From Rhynchopus sp. YZ270_cl-10 (taxonomy: Eukaryota > Euglenozoa > Diplonemea > Diplonemida > Diplonemidae): a stretch of 64,000 nucleotides of DNA. Location: assembly GCA_964035575.1 (NCBI GenBank), contig OZ037851.1, positions 1,647,384 through 1,711,383 on the forward strand, given 5' to 3'. Both the position numbers and the translations under genes were made by a program. Shown one piece after another: positions 21,557 through 31,827 of the stretch. How positions within the stretch are numbered: position 1 is the first letter of the stretch; every line of letters starts with the position of its first letter. The notes beneath the pieces are model-generated. The model ran no database searches. It was not told where the DNA came from and saw only the letters and a program-made list of their open reading frames with translations.

Positions 21557-22411
21557 ATGTCCACACCGTTCTGGGGTGTGTTGCTCCCGTACCCTGTGCT
21601 ATGCTGTATGTACCTGTGGAGTCCGATCTTCAGCGAGAAGTGGGTTGTGAAGCTTGTGTTCAAGGTTGCCCCTATGGTGCTGTTGTGTGTGTGGGGCGGG
21701 CTGATGGGGCAGGAGGTGGGCAGTATTGCTGACGGGTATACGGTTGAGGCGTGTCTGTTTTGGGCACTTTGTTGCAGCACTGTGGGGGATGCGGGCCTTG
21801 TGGTGAGGCGGCTGGCACCGCTTGGTATTCTGTCGTTTCTTGCGGCGCAGGTGTTGTACATATCCATGCTTGCGAAGATGCAGCATGCAGAGGCCGAGTG
21901 GGCGGGGCTGGTGACCGCCTTCATCCTCGTGGACGCAGCGTTGTTCCTCTGGCTCTTCTCCTCCCTCAGGAACGTCGAGGCGCTGCTCGCACGGCGGTGG
22001 CTGCTGCTCCCGATCTTCCTCTACTTCTGCTCTGTGTCTGCGATGGCAGGGTTCGCAGTGACGCTGCTCTTCCACCCAGAGACGCACTCCATCCCAGCAG
22101 CGAGCGGTGCGTTTCTGTTCTGGGTGTCTGACCATTTGATCATTCTAGGTGCATACCGCATGCTTATCAGAATGAACAAGCACAATGCTGCAAGTTCAGA
22201 AGCAGAGACGTACCGTCCACAGATGGACACCCAACCAGCCAGCACCGAGGAAGCGACTGAGGTGAAGACAGAAGCAGAGGCGGCAAAGCCTCCAGGGATG
22301 CCAGAACTTTCAAAAGAGGATGCCTTCAAGCGGAGGCTCCTGCAGCGTGCAGTCATGGTGACATACTATACTGCGCAGGTGCTGCTGGGGCTCGCAATCG
22401 CGTGGAGGTGA
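21557..22411 (+). CDS. TMEM86/YhhN family lysoplasmalogenase-like membrane protein
   Basis: One exon, 284 residues, with about eight hydrophobic helices. The order of motifs fits YhhN/TMEM86: KLVFKVAPMVLLC near the N-terminus, GDAGLVVRR then a helix with AAQVLYISML (family pattern G-D-x-x-L followed by F-x-x-x-H/Q-x-x-Y), WVSDHLIILGAYRM (family S-D), and a closing MVTYYTAQVLLGLA. Characterised members hydrolyse the vinyl-ether bond of lysoplasmalogens in the ER. About 60 polar residues (near 200-260, Glu/Ala/Thr-rich) are inserted before the last helix, which is unusual. Substrate is inferred from the family only. Confidence 0.75.
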   Translation: MSTPFWGVLLPYPVLCCMYLWSPIFSEKWVVKLVFKVAPMVLLCVWGGLMGQEVGSIADGYTVEACLFWALCCSTVGDAGLVVRRLAPLGILSFLAAQVLYISMLAKMQHAEAEWAGLVTAFILVDAALFLWLFSSLRNVEALLARRWLLLPIFLYFCSVSAMAGFAVTLLFHPETHSIPAASGAFLFWVSDHLIILGAYRMLIRMNKHNAASSEAETYRPQMDTQPASTEEATEVKTEAEAAKPPGMPELSKEDAFKRRLLQRAVMVTYYTAQVLLGLAIAWR

Positions 22412-23256
22412 GGCAGAGGCAGAAGCGGGTACAGCTGTTTTATCCGTGTGGGGTAGAAAAATATGTTGCTTTTTATTTATAGAACCAACCACCGATGGCA
22501 AAACTCAAGCAAGTTTGGTTGAGAAGAGAGCGTGCACCCAGGTAGGCGTTGCTCGTTGTGTGTCCCGCTAGCTCTGCGGTGGCAGAGAGGTGAGGTTCAT
22601 CTCTCTTTGTTCAAGAGATGCACTCCCATTGCCGCTAGGCTGTAGTGTTGTTCGCTCAATGCGTGTTGTTTGCAATAGGCCTTTTCGAGAGGGCTTTGTA
22701 TTTCAATACAGATTTTATATTATTTTTCAAGAAAGAAAAGACCGTACGCACCAAAACACTCTTCATTAGTTGCCAATTTCTCTAAGCAAAATTCTCTGGG
22801 TACAAGACCCACAGGAAATTTACCGAAACTAAAAAATTATCTATTTTTTTCAAGAAAGTGCCCCTCCATGTTCCGTAATTGGCTCGGGAGAGTCTAAAAA
22901 AGAGGGGCAATGTTTTACAACTCATATTTGTCTTCAAAGAAAGTGAATATGCATCACCCAGCCATGTCAGCCATATGCCTTCCATGCTTTTTGTTCCCTT
23001 CATTCTAAAATTATTTTATTTCGCTTTTACTTTTACCCTTATTGTTTTCACTTGCGCACACTATCCACGCACCTATCTACCCCTTTCTCGAGTTATAACG
23101 ACCACCTGCGCCCCCTATTTTCTTTACCCCCCACAAGCATCTATGCTCTCTTGCGGAGGTTGTTGCACACATGGTTGCGTACATTCATTCCAAAACCCCT
23201 GTCAGAGTATTCTTTATGGGTGCAAGCAAGGCTAGCTCATACTGCGAAGCTGTCTG
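22412..23256. other. Intergenic region with one strong stem-loop
   Basis: About 845 bases between the lysoplasmalogenase-like gene and the FYR gene. A structured block at 22568-22637 is listed separately. The rest is AT-rich, becoming C/T-rich from about 23040. Confidence 0.4.
22568..22637 (+). ncRNA. Candidate structured RNA
   Basis: The hairpin AGAGAGGTGA-GGT-TCATCTCTCT at 22585-22607 has ten pairs (one G-T) and a 3-base loop. It is enclosed by a longer-range pairing: CTAGC at 22568 with GCTAG ending at 22637, next to GGCA with TGCC. The 5' part (AGCTCTGCGGTGGCAG, then TGAGGTTCATC) is faintly like the start of U4 snRNA, but the kink-turn and a convincing Sm site are missing. It may simply be structure in a 3' UTR. 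Confidence 0.2.
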
Positions 23257-24015
23257 ATGCCTCCAAGGCAGGTGGACGCAGTAGAGAGGGCGTGTGGCGA
23301 TGCAGTGGCGCTGTTGGAGATGAACCAGTACCCACCCGAGACACATGAGATCTACAGAACAGAGTACAATGGGTTGCAGCTGGTGGACATCGGGCGCATT
23401 GACGCGTCGTGGGGTGCAGGCATCATCGGCACGCACAACCGCATGACCCTGACCGTTTACCCGATAGGCTACACAGCAAAGCGCAAGTGGCCCAGCCACA
23501 GCACAGGGCGTGATGTTACCTACACTGTGTCCATCCGAGGCACAGTCGTGTCTGGCGACAAGCAAGTGACCTGCGTGATTGAAAGTGAGAACCTCACAAT
23601 AGTTGCCGCAACAGCAAATGCCGCCTTCACCGACCTCTGCACAAAGTGCTGCGAAAACGACGTCAACCCACCTGCACAAACTGCGGCGTACTTCTTCGGC
23701 TTTTCGCTTCCCCATGTGAAGAGAGTTGTGCACGCGATGCCTGGATACAAACAGATCGTCGAATACTTCTCGCAGCGGAAGGAGCAACCTGCGGCATCTG
23801 TGCACATCGAGTCTGTGAGCACGGTGAGCGACGTGCGGAGGGTGCTGCCGTCGTCGACGGAGATGCTCCTCTGCATGCGCTCCACACCCGGCCTGGCCCT
23901 TTGCAGTGAGACAGGTCTTGAGCGCCCCGTGTACCCCACACCCGAGGGTCTATACGGCGAAAGCGGTGTTCCAGCTGTGGACGAGTGTGCACAGTACCTT
24001 TCGTCCTTCCGATAG
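23257..24015 (+). CDS. FYRN/FYRC (F/Y-rich) domain protein
   Basis: One exon, 252 residues. LTVYPIGYTAKRKWPS (residues about 65-80) matches the FYRN pattern (L-x-P-x-G-Y/F-x-S/T-x-R). The following strands with VTYTVSIRG continue it. AAYFFGFSLPHVKRVVHAM then PGYKQIVEY (about 145-172) match the end of FYRC, where G-x-x-x-F-G-x-x-x-P and L-P-G-x-x-x-x-x-Y are conserved. In animals and plants FYRN-FYRC pairs occur in chromatin proteins such as MLL/KMT2, TBRG1 and some demethylases, where they mediate pairing of subunits. Here nothing else is attached except a C-terminal region rich in Ser and Pro. The nuclear role is inferred. The stop lies just 52 bases before the next start. Confidence 0.7.
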   Translation: MPPRQVDAVERACGDAVALLEMNQYPPETHEIYRTEYNGLQLVDIGRIDASWGAGIIGTHNRMTLTVYPIGYTAKRKWPSHSTGRDVTYTVSIRGTVVSGDKQVTCVIESENLTIVAATANAAFTDLCTKCCENDVNPPAQTAAYFFGFSLPHVKRVVHAMPGYKQIVEYFSQRKEQPAASVHIESVSTVSDVRRVLPSSTEMLLCMRSTPGLALCSETGLERPVYPTPEGLYGESGVPAVDECAQYLSSFR

Positions 24016-24039
24016 TGACACCTTTTCCACCACACCACC

Positions 24040-24041
24040 AG
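24040..24041 (+). other. Inferred trans-splice acceptor in a 52-base intergenic gap
   Basis: CCTTTTCCACCACACCACCAG lies wholly between the stop at 24015 and the ATG at 24068. Two genes this close with a tract-AG between them is the layout of a polycistron resolved by trans-splicing. A five-codon upstream frame (24048-24065) ends two bases before the main ATG. Confidence 0.55.
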
Positions 24042-24067
24042 GCCGGGATGGGACACCCACGGTAACA

Positions 24068-25648
24068 ATGCACCGCACGTCTCGTGGACGCACGAAGCAG
24101 TACTGGCACAATGTGGAGGCCCTGTTGGCACCACGCAAGGCCACACGGGTGGGCGACCTGTTCCAGTGGAAGGTGCACCCACACGACCCACACCCACGCG
24201 ACGTTGTGAGCGACGTGGTGCGGACGTGGCGGGAACTGCTTCCGAAGAAGCCTGCTGTGAGGACTGCGACGGCGAATTCGTGGACCACCGTCGCTACACC
24301 GCATGAAATAAGGCACGTCGAACAAGATGTCCTGAAGCAGGTGCCTGCAGTGCCCCTGGACGACCCACAGTGTGCCTTCCTGCTGAAGGAGTGTAGGAAC
24401 ATCATCACCCGTGCGCGCACTGCGAAGGATAAGGTGCGGATGCGTGCGGAGCTGAGTCATGCAGAGGAGGCCTTGTTCACAGTGCTGCTGTGCAAGCAGC
24501 CAAAGCTGTTAGCGCAATACAAGGCGCAGGCGCAGGCGGGTGGGAGGGGTGCCTTCACGCTTCTCACCGAAACACATGCGGCAACGTACCGGCGCAGCTG
24601 CACTGCGCTGCTTGGGTGCTTTGCCTCTGCAGGCGACGTGGCGAGGAGCTTTGTGCTCTACTCACACCTGCGGCGGGCAGGAGTGGCCGACAGCCCAGTG
24701 TACCTGGACATGCTGTCCGCTGTCAGTGTCGCCGCAAACAAGCATGCCGTGTACTCCACCAACGCAGCACAGCCACTGCGCGACATGCTGTCCATCACCT
24801 TCGACTCGCTGTGGGGTGGCGTCGCTCTGTCGCCTGCCTTTTACCACCTGCTGCTGCAGAACGCCCTGCGCCACGACCACATGGGGATGTACTGGGTTGT
24901 GCTGCGCGACTTCAACAAGAAGGTCGGCATTCTTGAACAGCCAATCACCCCGTCCTCCTTTCCCTCTGTGTGCCACCTGCCGTGGGCGTTGTGCAACGAA
25001 GGCAAACCTCTTGCTGCGTTGCGCCTCTTGGAACACATCGGCGCCACTGGACTGCGACACCCGCCTGCGTACTACCAGTCGGCACGTGTTGTGTTGGATT
25101 CTTTGATGCGTGCGGAACACTTCACAGAGGCAGAGGCCCTGTGCAGCAGCCTTGCACACGTAGGGCAGGAGGCAAGGTTCGCAGCAGCTATGTTGCGTGG
25201 CTATCTCTGGCACAGCCGTGCCGTAACAGAGGGCTCCACACACATCACGTTGCAGACACATGTCGAGAAGTGGCTGCTGGTGGCGCAGGGACTCGGTGAC
25301 CAGGTGCTGTGGGGTGACGCTGTTGAAGCATGCGCGAGCAGAGAGGTGCTCAGTTTTGTGGAGCAACGTCTGCCGCCAGATGTGGGTGTGCTCTGTGACC
25401 TGAAGCGCCTCGACAGGTACGCCTCCTTTGGTATGATTCTGCAGGCGGAGCAGCTCGCCGCCAAACTTCTCCGCGCGAGCAACGTGACTGTCGTGTACAG
25501 CTCACTTCTAGCGGGTTACGCACAGCTCGGAGACCGTGCAGGAGTGGTGTCGACAATCGAGCGTCTCTCGTTGTCGGATACCGTCCTGCACAGAGGGTCG
25601 ATAGAGGCTACTCTCGAATTTGTCGCAAATGACGTCCGTCACGTCTGA
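24068..25648 (+). CDS. Helical-repeat protein, PPR-like, probably mitochondrial
   Basis: One exon, 526 residues. The frame is open further upstream into the FYR gene, but the acceptor at 24040 makes the ATG at 24068 the natural start. The N-terminus is basic with few acidic residues (MHRTSRGRTKQYWHNVEALL), like a mitochondrial targeting peptide. The rest is helix pairs: for example YRRSCTALLGCFASAGDVAR followed by FVLYSHLRRAGV, and YSSLLAGYAQLGDRAGVV near the C-terminus, both fitting the 35-residue PPR pattern (Y-x-x-L-L-x-x-x-x-x-x-G with A). The repeats are divergent. PPR proteins bind organelle RNA, and euglenozoan mitochondria use many. Confidence in the PPR label is moderate; another alpha-solenoid is possible. 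Confidence 0.6.
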   Translation: MHRTSRGRTKQYWHNVEALLAPRKATRVGDLFQWKVHPHDPHPRDVVSDVVRTWRELLPKKPAVRTATANSWTTVATPHEIRHVEQDVLKQVPAVPLDDPQCAFLLKECRNIITRARTAKDKVRMRAELSHAEEALFTVLLCKQPKLLAQYKAQAQAGGRGAFTLLTETHAATYRRSCTALLGCFASAGDVARSFVLYSHLRRAGVADSPVYLDMLSAVSVAANKHAVYSTNAAQPLRDMLSITFDSLWGGVALSPAFYHLLLQNALRHDHMGMYWVVLRDFNKKVGILEQPITPSSFPSVCHLPWALCNEGKPLAALRLLEHIGATGLRHPPAYYQSARVVLDSLMRAEHFTEAEALCSSLAHVGQEARFAAAMLRGYLWHSRAVTEGSTHITLQTHVEKWLLVAQGLGDQVLWGDAVEACASREVLSFVEQRLPPDVGVLCDLKRLDRYASFGMILQAEQLAAKLLRASNVTVVYSSLLAGYAQLGDRAGVVSTIERLSLSDTVLHRGSIEATLEFVANDVRHV

Positions 25649-25754
25649 TGATGCTGGCCGGGGGGGAGGGAAACTACATACAAAAGAGAACTTTCCAACT
25701 GTATTTTTGCCATACTCATTACTTACTAACCACGCAACACCCACCCAACCCTTC

Positions 25755-25756
25755 AG
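25755..25756 (+). other. Inferred trans-splice acceptor
   Basis: CCACCCAACCCTTCAG ends here, 34 bases before the ATG at 25790 and about 107 bases after the previous stop. Confidence 0.4.
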
Positions 25757-25789
25757 GACACACAACACTCACAAGACTTGGCCCTGTCT

Positions 25790-26388
25790 ATGGGACACCT
25801 CATGGACCCACTCGAACCTTCGCGAGGATTGAATCCTTCCACCAAAACTATTGGATGTCTGAGAGATCTTGGACTTGGGCAGGAGAACGAACTGGAGGGA
25901 CTTGAGGGTTTGTTCAGCTTGCAGGATGTGCACGCACAGCCGAAGGCGTCTCTAGCGAGCATGTTTGATGCTCCTCTTGAGGCAGCACCCTCCTCGCCTC
26001 CCCGTCCCCAGACGCCACCGCAAGTCCAGACAAGTTCGCCAGTTGAGTCGACGTCGAACCCTTCCGTAGCCACGCTTGGCTGCATCCGTGACCTCGTGAC
26101 GTCGAACTGGGACAAGCAAGAAGACGACGGCGGGATGGCAGACTTCATGCAGGCTCTGCGTGGGCAAGGTGCGATCGACACAGACTTCGCGTCCTTCAAC
26201 TTCAACACAATTGCAACGGGGCTGAGAGACGACAAGCCGTCTCTCAGCAGCGTGTTCGGCGACACCTCGGGATCCGAACTCTCTGACGTGCTGTCGGCAT
26301 TCACGCAACCGGTGGAAGCGCCGAGTCAGGAGTCAGCACCAAAAACAACAGCAGCATACAGCCCGCCCATGGCAGTGGAACCTGTACG

Positions 26389-26454
<66 letters not shown>

Positions 26455-28181
26455 ACAGCAGCAGCCCACACCTGCAGGGCCCACATCCGTTCGGTTAGGG
26501 AGCGAGCTCTCGCAGCCCCCCTGCGCGCACAACAACTGGGACAACGTCCGTGTCAAGAAAGGCTTCTTTGGCCTTCGCTGCCGGACGTGCTCCTCAAACT
26601 GGAAAGTCCCCATCAAGGCAATCGCGAAGTGCCCTGCTTTCTTCAACGGGTACTGTCCGAACGGCGGGAACTGCCCGCTCCCACACATTCACAGGTGTGT
26701 TTTCTTGTTTTTGCATTCCCCCACACACCAAATTACCACTTCAGGTACAAGAACCCAGAGAGGGAAAAACAAAACCCGCGTGCAATGGTGGTCTCGCAGC
26801 TTCGTGCGACAGAAGCAACCGCGGGCCTGTCGCAAGAGGATGCTGCGCGAGAGCGGGAGCAGCCCACAGAGACGGAGACGCTCCCACCACGCGAGGATGC
26901 GAACCTGGAGATAGGGGCTGCTGTGCACATTGCACCGAACAAGGATGCAGGGGAGGGCACGTTCCTGCGGCTGGGTGGTGTGGGCATTGTGGTGGCACCG
27001 GGGGAGGAGCATGGCAAGTGGCATGTGGAGACGAGGGAGCAGGGGAATGTGTGGGTAGAGAGCCGCTTCCTGAACGTGGCACTGAAGCGGGGCGACGCGC
27101 CCACGAAGCAGGAGCAGCTTGAGTCGACCTTTGCCGTGCCGCTGTCTGTGTACAACATGGGCAACCCACAGCTTTCCCCTGACCGTGCTGAAGTGCTTCA
27201 AAAGCTTGTGTCTGAAAAGCTGAGCGACCCTGTTTTCACAGAGGCAATGGCGTCGCGCCCCTGCAACCACAACAACTGGGACAACGTGCGTATCGTCAAG
27301 GGCAAGATCGGTCTGAGGTGTCGTTCCTGCGGCATACACTGGAAGGCAGATGTCAGTGCCATCATAAAATGCCCCGCCTTCTTCAACGGGTACTGCCCGA
27401 ACGGGGTGAGCTGCCCTCTTCCACATATCCACCGCTACAAAAATAAAGCAAAGGAAGAGGCAAAGGCACGCATCGTGGCGCTCACCCTCCAACAAGCCGC
27501 ACAAGCTGCACAGAGCGGTATGCTTCACACTGTGAAAAAAAACACATTTGAATACCACATTCACGCCACGCCACGACACTCCCACACAGGCAAGGAAGGA
27601 ACGTACGAGGGGCCCAACCTCGTCAGCCAAGATGCGCTCAACCGCGCCTCTACCGGGGAATCGGTATGTGCACGTCATTGCATGGCAACACCACACCTAC
27701 ACTACAGCACAACGAAGAACCGTCAGTTGCTCCAGAGAACCAAAGTGCATCTGGGCCGACAAGCGCGCCGTGTCAGCACAACCAGTGGGTTGAAACCACG
27801 GTATGACTGCGAAGCACATTACAATCCACCACCCCACCACACCACACCACTCAGGACAAGGCCGATTCCTTGACATGCGAGGCGTGCACGTTGGTGTGGG
27901 ATGTGGATAGGAGCAGCATCGCGCAGTGTCCTGCGTACTTCAACTTCAATGGCTACTGCCACTCAGGGCCCACATGCCCTATGGCGCACGTCAAACAGTC
28001 GTCTGCACCTGTGCCTGCCGCGGCGTCCGCAGCAGAGCTGTGCAGCTCGTGCAACGGGAAGCCTGCCTGCGTGTTCTGCTACGACTGCCACTCCAAGGAG
28101 TGCGCAGAATGCTACAGCACGTCGCACGCAGACGAGCCGAAGAAGTTCCATCTCAACATCAACAAAAGCGACAGTGCGTGA
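25790..28181 (+). CDS. Triple composite CCCH zinc-finger protein with poly-Gln and B-box-like end
   Basis: Five exons (25790-26694, 26745-27517, 27590-27663, 27708-27800, 27855-28181) give 723 residues. One donor is GTGTGT, the others GTATG. A composite domain occurs three times: C-x-H-N-N/Q-W, a C-x2-C pair with L-R-C-R-x-C or C-E-A-C, W-K/D, then a CCCH finger CPAFFNGYCPNGxxCPLPH (C-x7-C-x5-C-x3-H; third copy C-x9-C). Copies 1 and 2 are nearly identical in core; copy 3 is split by the last intron and more diverged. About 25 Gln precede copy 1. The acidic N-terminus has two related motifs (TIGCLRDL, TLGCIRDL). The end, CSSCNGKPACVFCYDCHSKEC, is B-box-like. CCCH proteins usually bind mRNA; that is inferred here. 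Confidence 0.7.
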
Positions 28182-29453
28182 GGTAACAGGGCAGTGTTGT
28201 GGTCACAACACATCATTTCTAGCTGGGTGGGGTTTCGTGTTAGCGTCTTTAAAAAAAGAAAAAAGTTATGTTTAGTTTGCTTTATGTTCGGATTCAGTTT
28301 TTTTCATATTGTATGTGACATTGTCGGGTGTTTTGACCACGTGTGCGGGAAAGCAAAAGAGTTTTATACTTGGGGTGGTTTTGAGTTTGAGTGGTTCTCA
28401 GCGATACATTTTTTAGGTACTGTCGGAGAGTGCTTTGTATCCCAAAGTTGCTGACGCAGCGGAAAACAACACAATTGCTTTCCGCAATAGTTGTGATTGC
28501 GTTGGTGAGTGTTTCTGTGTATTCCCAGCCATCTATTCTGCGTTTGATCTTTACACACTTTTTTTGTGTCCTTCTTGTGATGTGAAGTCCCAGTCAGTGA
28601 GAAAATAAGTAGTGTGCTGACCACACTGCCCTCTAGAGCACACTGTCAAGTTTAGTAGCAATGTCTTCATGTCGCCAATTCATCAAGTTTTCTTTCTTCT
28701 TTGTGTCTTGTGTGTTTCTTTAGGTGTATTATACAGTGCTTCTCCGTTTCGGTGCTTGGGTTTCCAACCGCGCCCTAGCTCATCGCACGTCACCTGATCG
28801 TGGTAATATTTCTGACAGTGTCGGTTTCTCTGTGGACCCTTGTCTGTGAGAATAGACGTGAAGAACGTGAACACAGTAGGTCCTCGGTTGCCTGATCATT
28901 ATGAGCACCGCGGGTAGTTTTGTATTCATCGCTTTTCAGAACCTTCGCCTTTTTTCTCATTTCAACATTTTTTTGCTTTCTTCCCTTCAAAAGGCAGCCA
29001 CGTCTAGCTTTTTCTTGATAATGCTTTTGAACATCTAACTATCGTATAACCAATAACGTTTTGTCAACGGAAGACCCATAGTTGTGCACCCCAGGGTCAC
29101 CCTCGTTGAAGTCTTGACCAAGTCTCATCTCAGGTTGTGAGTCGTGCGAGCACGCAGGTGTGATGTTCTGTACAAACAAAGACCTTGCTCACAGCACGTA
29201 CCCAAAATATTGTTCTCAATGGCAACCGGCGCAGGTTGGGTGTGTGGACAGGGGGAAATGTGCATTACATCCCCTCTAGCACAAGAACCTTGCTGGCTGG
29301 CATTAGGACAACAACTGCTTCCCCCCTCGTGGTGAGCAACTAGGACCACTTTTTTTTCTTGCCACAAACGAACAGTATTAAGTCTCCCGATGGCTTTTTA
29401 TTTGGTCTCCGCAGGTTGGGATCCCCTGCCTCACGTTCACATTGTGCTTTTTA
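28182..29453. other. Intergenic region without recognised genes
   Basis: About 1.3 kb, T-rich near 28200-28330 and mixed later. The frames are short and composition is not coding-like. No tRNA or repeat is recognised in this part; a mobile-element-like block starts at about 29460. Confidence 0.45.
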
Positions 29454-29460
29454 GGGCACG

Positions 29461-29998
29461 GCCCCACAGCCAAAGGGGCAGGTTTGCAAAAGGTGGGGTC
29501 CCCCGGCTATTTGCGGAATTATATATTAGCGCCCTCGAGTTGCGCGCTCGAGCTATTTACACCTGTTATTGAATTATAGCCAGACAATGAGCTATTTATG
29601 GATTTATATTCCAGCTGCTTGGCGGCGTAGCACTACTTCACTCATCAACGCTAGGCAACCTAAAGACCACCACAGGTGGTCAAAAGTGCCAATTTTTTGT
29701 TTTATCGGCCTCAAATCGTCGAAATTAGCCCTAATAAGGGGGTGAAAAAAATTTGCCCTCGGCACCAAAAAATTAATTTTTTTGAAAAAAAATCGGTCTG
29801 GGTTTCACCCAGAGGTAACGTGGACCACGCGGTATTTAAAGAATACCTTTCCTAGCTCTGTACGGCATAGTACTATTTGCGGATTCACGTACTATTTGCG
29901 GATTCACGTACTATTTGCGGATTCACGTACTATTTGCGGATTTCCAGCTATTCACCCTTTTCATCCGCAAATAGCAGGTGGACCCCCCTTTAGTGGGC
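29461..29998. mobile_element. MITE-like element with imperfect terminal inverted repeats
   Basis: The left arm (29461-29517) ends GGCTATTTGCGGA and the right arm (29964-29998) begins TCCGCAAATAGCAGG. Read inward, both share CCCAC, then AAAGGGG, then GGTCC and GCTATTTGCGGA, with about 18 extra bases in the left arm. The inside is AT-rich with no coding frame. GCTTTTTA occurs at both 29446-29453 and 29997-30004, but the left copy is not flush with the arm, so it may be chance. Family unknown; no transposase. Confidence 0.4.
29870..29942. repeat. 19-bp tandem repeat, nearly four copies
   Basis: The unit GTACTATTTGCGGATTCAC is repeated at 29870, 29889, 29908 and 29927 (the last is cut). Its core CTATTTGCGGA is the inner end of the surrounding element's inverted arm. 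Confidence 0.85.
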
Positions 29999-30198
29999 TT
30001 TTTATATTCTTATTGGAAACATGCATAGTTGCTATGTGATAAGAGTTCCCCCCCCCTCGCCCTGCCCCTCTTCAATTGACACCCTTGCCACCGACGGAGT
30101 GATCCATTTATTCTGATTTGCTAGCTTGTTTGGTTTCACATCTGACATGGACGGTCCTATCAGACACTCTTTCTCCAGTTTACACAAATTAACTGAAC

Positions 30199-31827
30199 AT
30201 GTCGTGGGGCGGAGGAAAGGGAGGAGGTAAGGGGGGAAGTAAGGGCTACCAGCCCAACCCTGGACAGCGTTCGTCTGCAGGGGGCTATGGTGGTGATGCG
30301 GCGGGGCTGTTTCAGAACCAGAACGCGACAGGCATCAACTTCGATGAGGCGCACAAGCAGCCTGTGGAGGTGTCTCCTGTGGACCCGAAGACACCGCCGA
30401 TTGCGACGTGGGCGGCAGGCAACCTGCACCCTGACATCCTCGCGAACATCACGCGCTGCAACTACCGCGCACCTACGCCCATCCAGAAGTACGGCATCCC
30501 CATCGCAGCTGCAGGGAAGGACCTGGTCGGCTGTGCGCAGACAGGTTCGGGTAAGACAGCTGCGTTCCTGCTGCCCTCGATCCACACACTGTTGGTGTCG
30601 CACTTCAACGCACAGAGCGACGGCAGAACATCGAACATCGGTGCACTGATCCTAGCACCCACGCGAGAGCTTGCGATGCAGATCTTCGAAGAGGCGCAGA
30701 AGTTCTGCTTCAGAACACCAATCAGGCCTGCAGTGGTGTACGGGGGTGCGGACTTCAAGCCGCAGATACAGGCGCTGTCGCAGGGGGTAGAGATGCTCGT
30801 GGCGACACCTGGGCGGTTCATCGACCACTTTGAGAAGGAGCGTGTCTCGCTGCGGTACCTGAAGGTGTTTGTGATGGACGAGGCAGACCGCATGTTGGAC
30901 ATGGGCTTCGAGCCGACAATCCGCCAGATTGCGACACGCTCCGGCATGCCACGGCGGAGGCAGACGCTTATGTTCTCAGCCACGTTTCCGCCTGTGGTGC
31001 AGAGGCTGGCGCAGGACTTTGTAGGTGAGACGTACACGTTTATGACGGTCGGGCGTGTGGGCAGCACACACGAGCACATCAAGCAGGCTGTGGTGTGGGT
31101 GGAGGAGGAGCAGAAGCGTCTTATGCTGCTGGGCATCCTGCTCGCCAAGCCTGGTCTCACGCTTGTGTTCGCGAACACGAAGCAGGAGATCTCAGACCTG
31201 GGCCGCTTCCTGCGCGAGCAGGGTGTGCGGCTCGACTCCATCCACGGCGACAGAAGTCAGTATGAAAGAGAGACCGCCCTGCAGAAGTTCAAAGACGGCG
31301 TCGTCTCCGTCCTCTGCGCGACAGACGTTGCCGCACGAGGCCTCGACATCCAGGGAGTCAGCTTGGTGGTCCAGTACGACCTTCCTAACGAAATTGACGA
31401 TTGTATGCGTTTTTGTTTCCTTTTGCATTTTTTGCTTTTGGTATTGTTTTTGGCGTCGTACAACCACCACCACACAGTTGTCCATCGCACGGGACGCACA
31501 GGACGTGCCGGGAACAAGGGAACCTCGATCTCGTTCATGAACCAAAAGAACAAAGGGCTTGCCCCCGAGCTGTGCACGCTGATGTCCGAAGCCAAGCAGA
31601 GTGTGCCCTCGTGGCTGCGTGGCATGGCAAGCGCTGCAGGTGGACCTGCGGGGATGATCACGGTATGCAGAACACAACACTCCCGCGTTTTGTAACACAA
31701 CCCTCGACAGACATCGTTTGGAGGACAAGACATTCGTGTGAGTGCGAAGAAAGCGCTTGCACAGACTAAGGACCCCAAGTTCCAAGCCTTTGACGCAAAC
31801 GCATACGGCTCTGCCCCTACACAGTAA
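30199..31827 (+). CDS. DED1: DEAD-box RNA helicase, Ded1/DDX3 type
   Basis: Exons 30199-31402, 31478-31662 and 31711-31827 (introns GTATGC to CACACAG and GTATGC to TCGACAG) give 501 residues. The N-terminus is Gly/Lys-rich. The Q motif APTPIQKYGIP is followed by AQTGSGKT (113-120), PTRELA, TPGR, DEAD (227-230), SAT (260-262), then ARGLD and HRTGRTGRAG (404 onward; made by the first splice). F-x-x-W/L upstream of the Q motif and the long helicase core fit Ded1/DDX3/Vasa. Known role: ATP-dependent unwinding during translation initiation and mRNP remodelling. It lacks the long RS/RGG tails of animal DDX3. DDX5/Dbp2 is the nearest alternative. Confidence 0.85.

Noticed and set aside
23906-24067. 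Longer N-terminus for the helical-repeat protein, overlapping the FYR gene
   Set aside because: It would run antiphase through the end of a better-supported gene and across the acceptor at 24040.
29446-30004. GCTTTTTA pair as a target-site duplication of the MITE-like element
   Set aside because: The left copy lies about ten bases outside the alignable arm and the motif is T-rich, so chance is likely.
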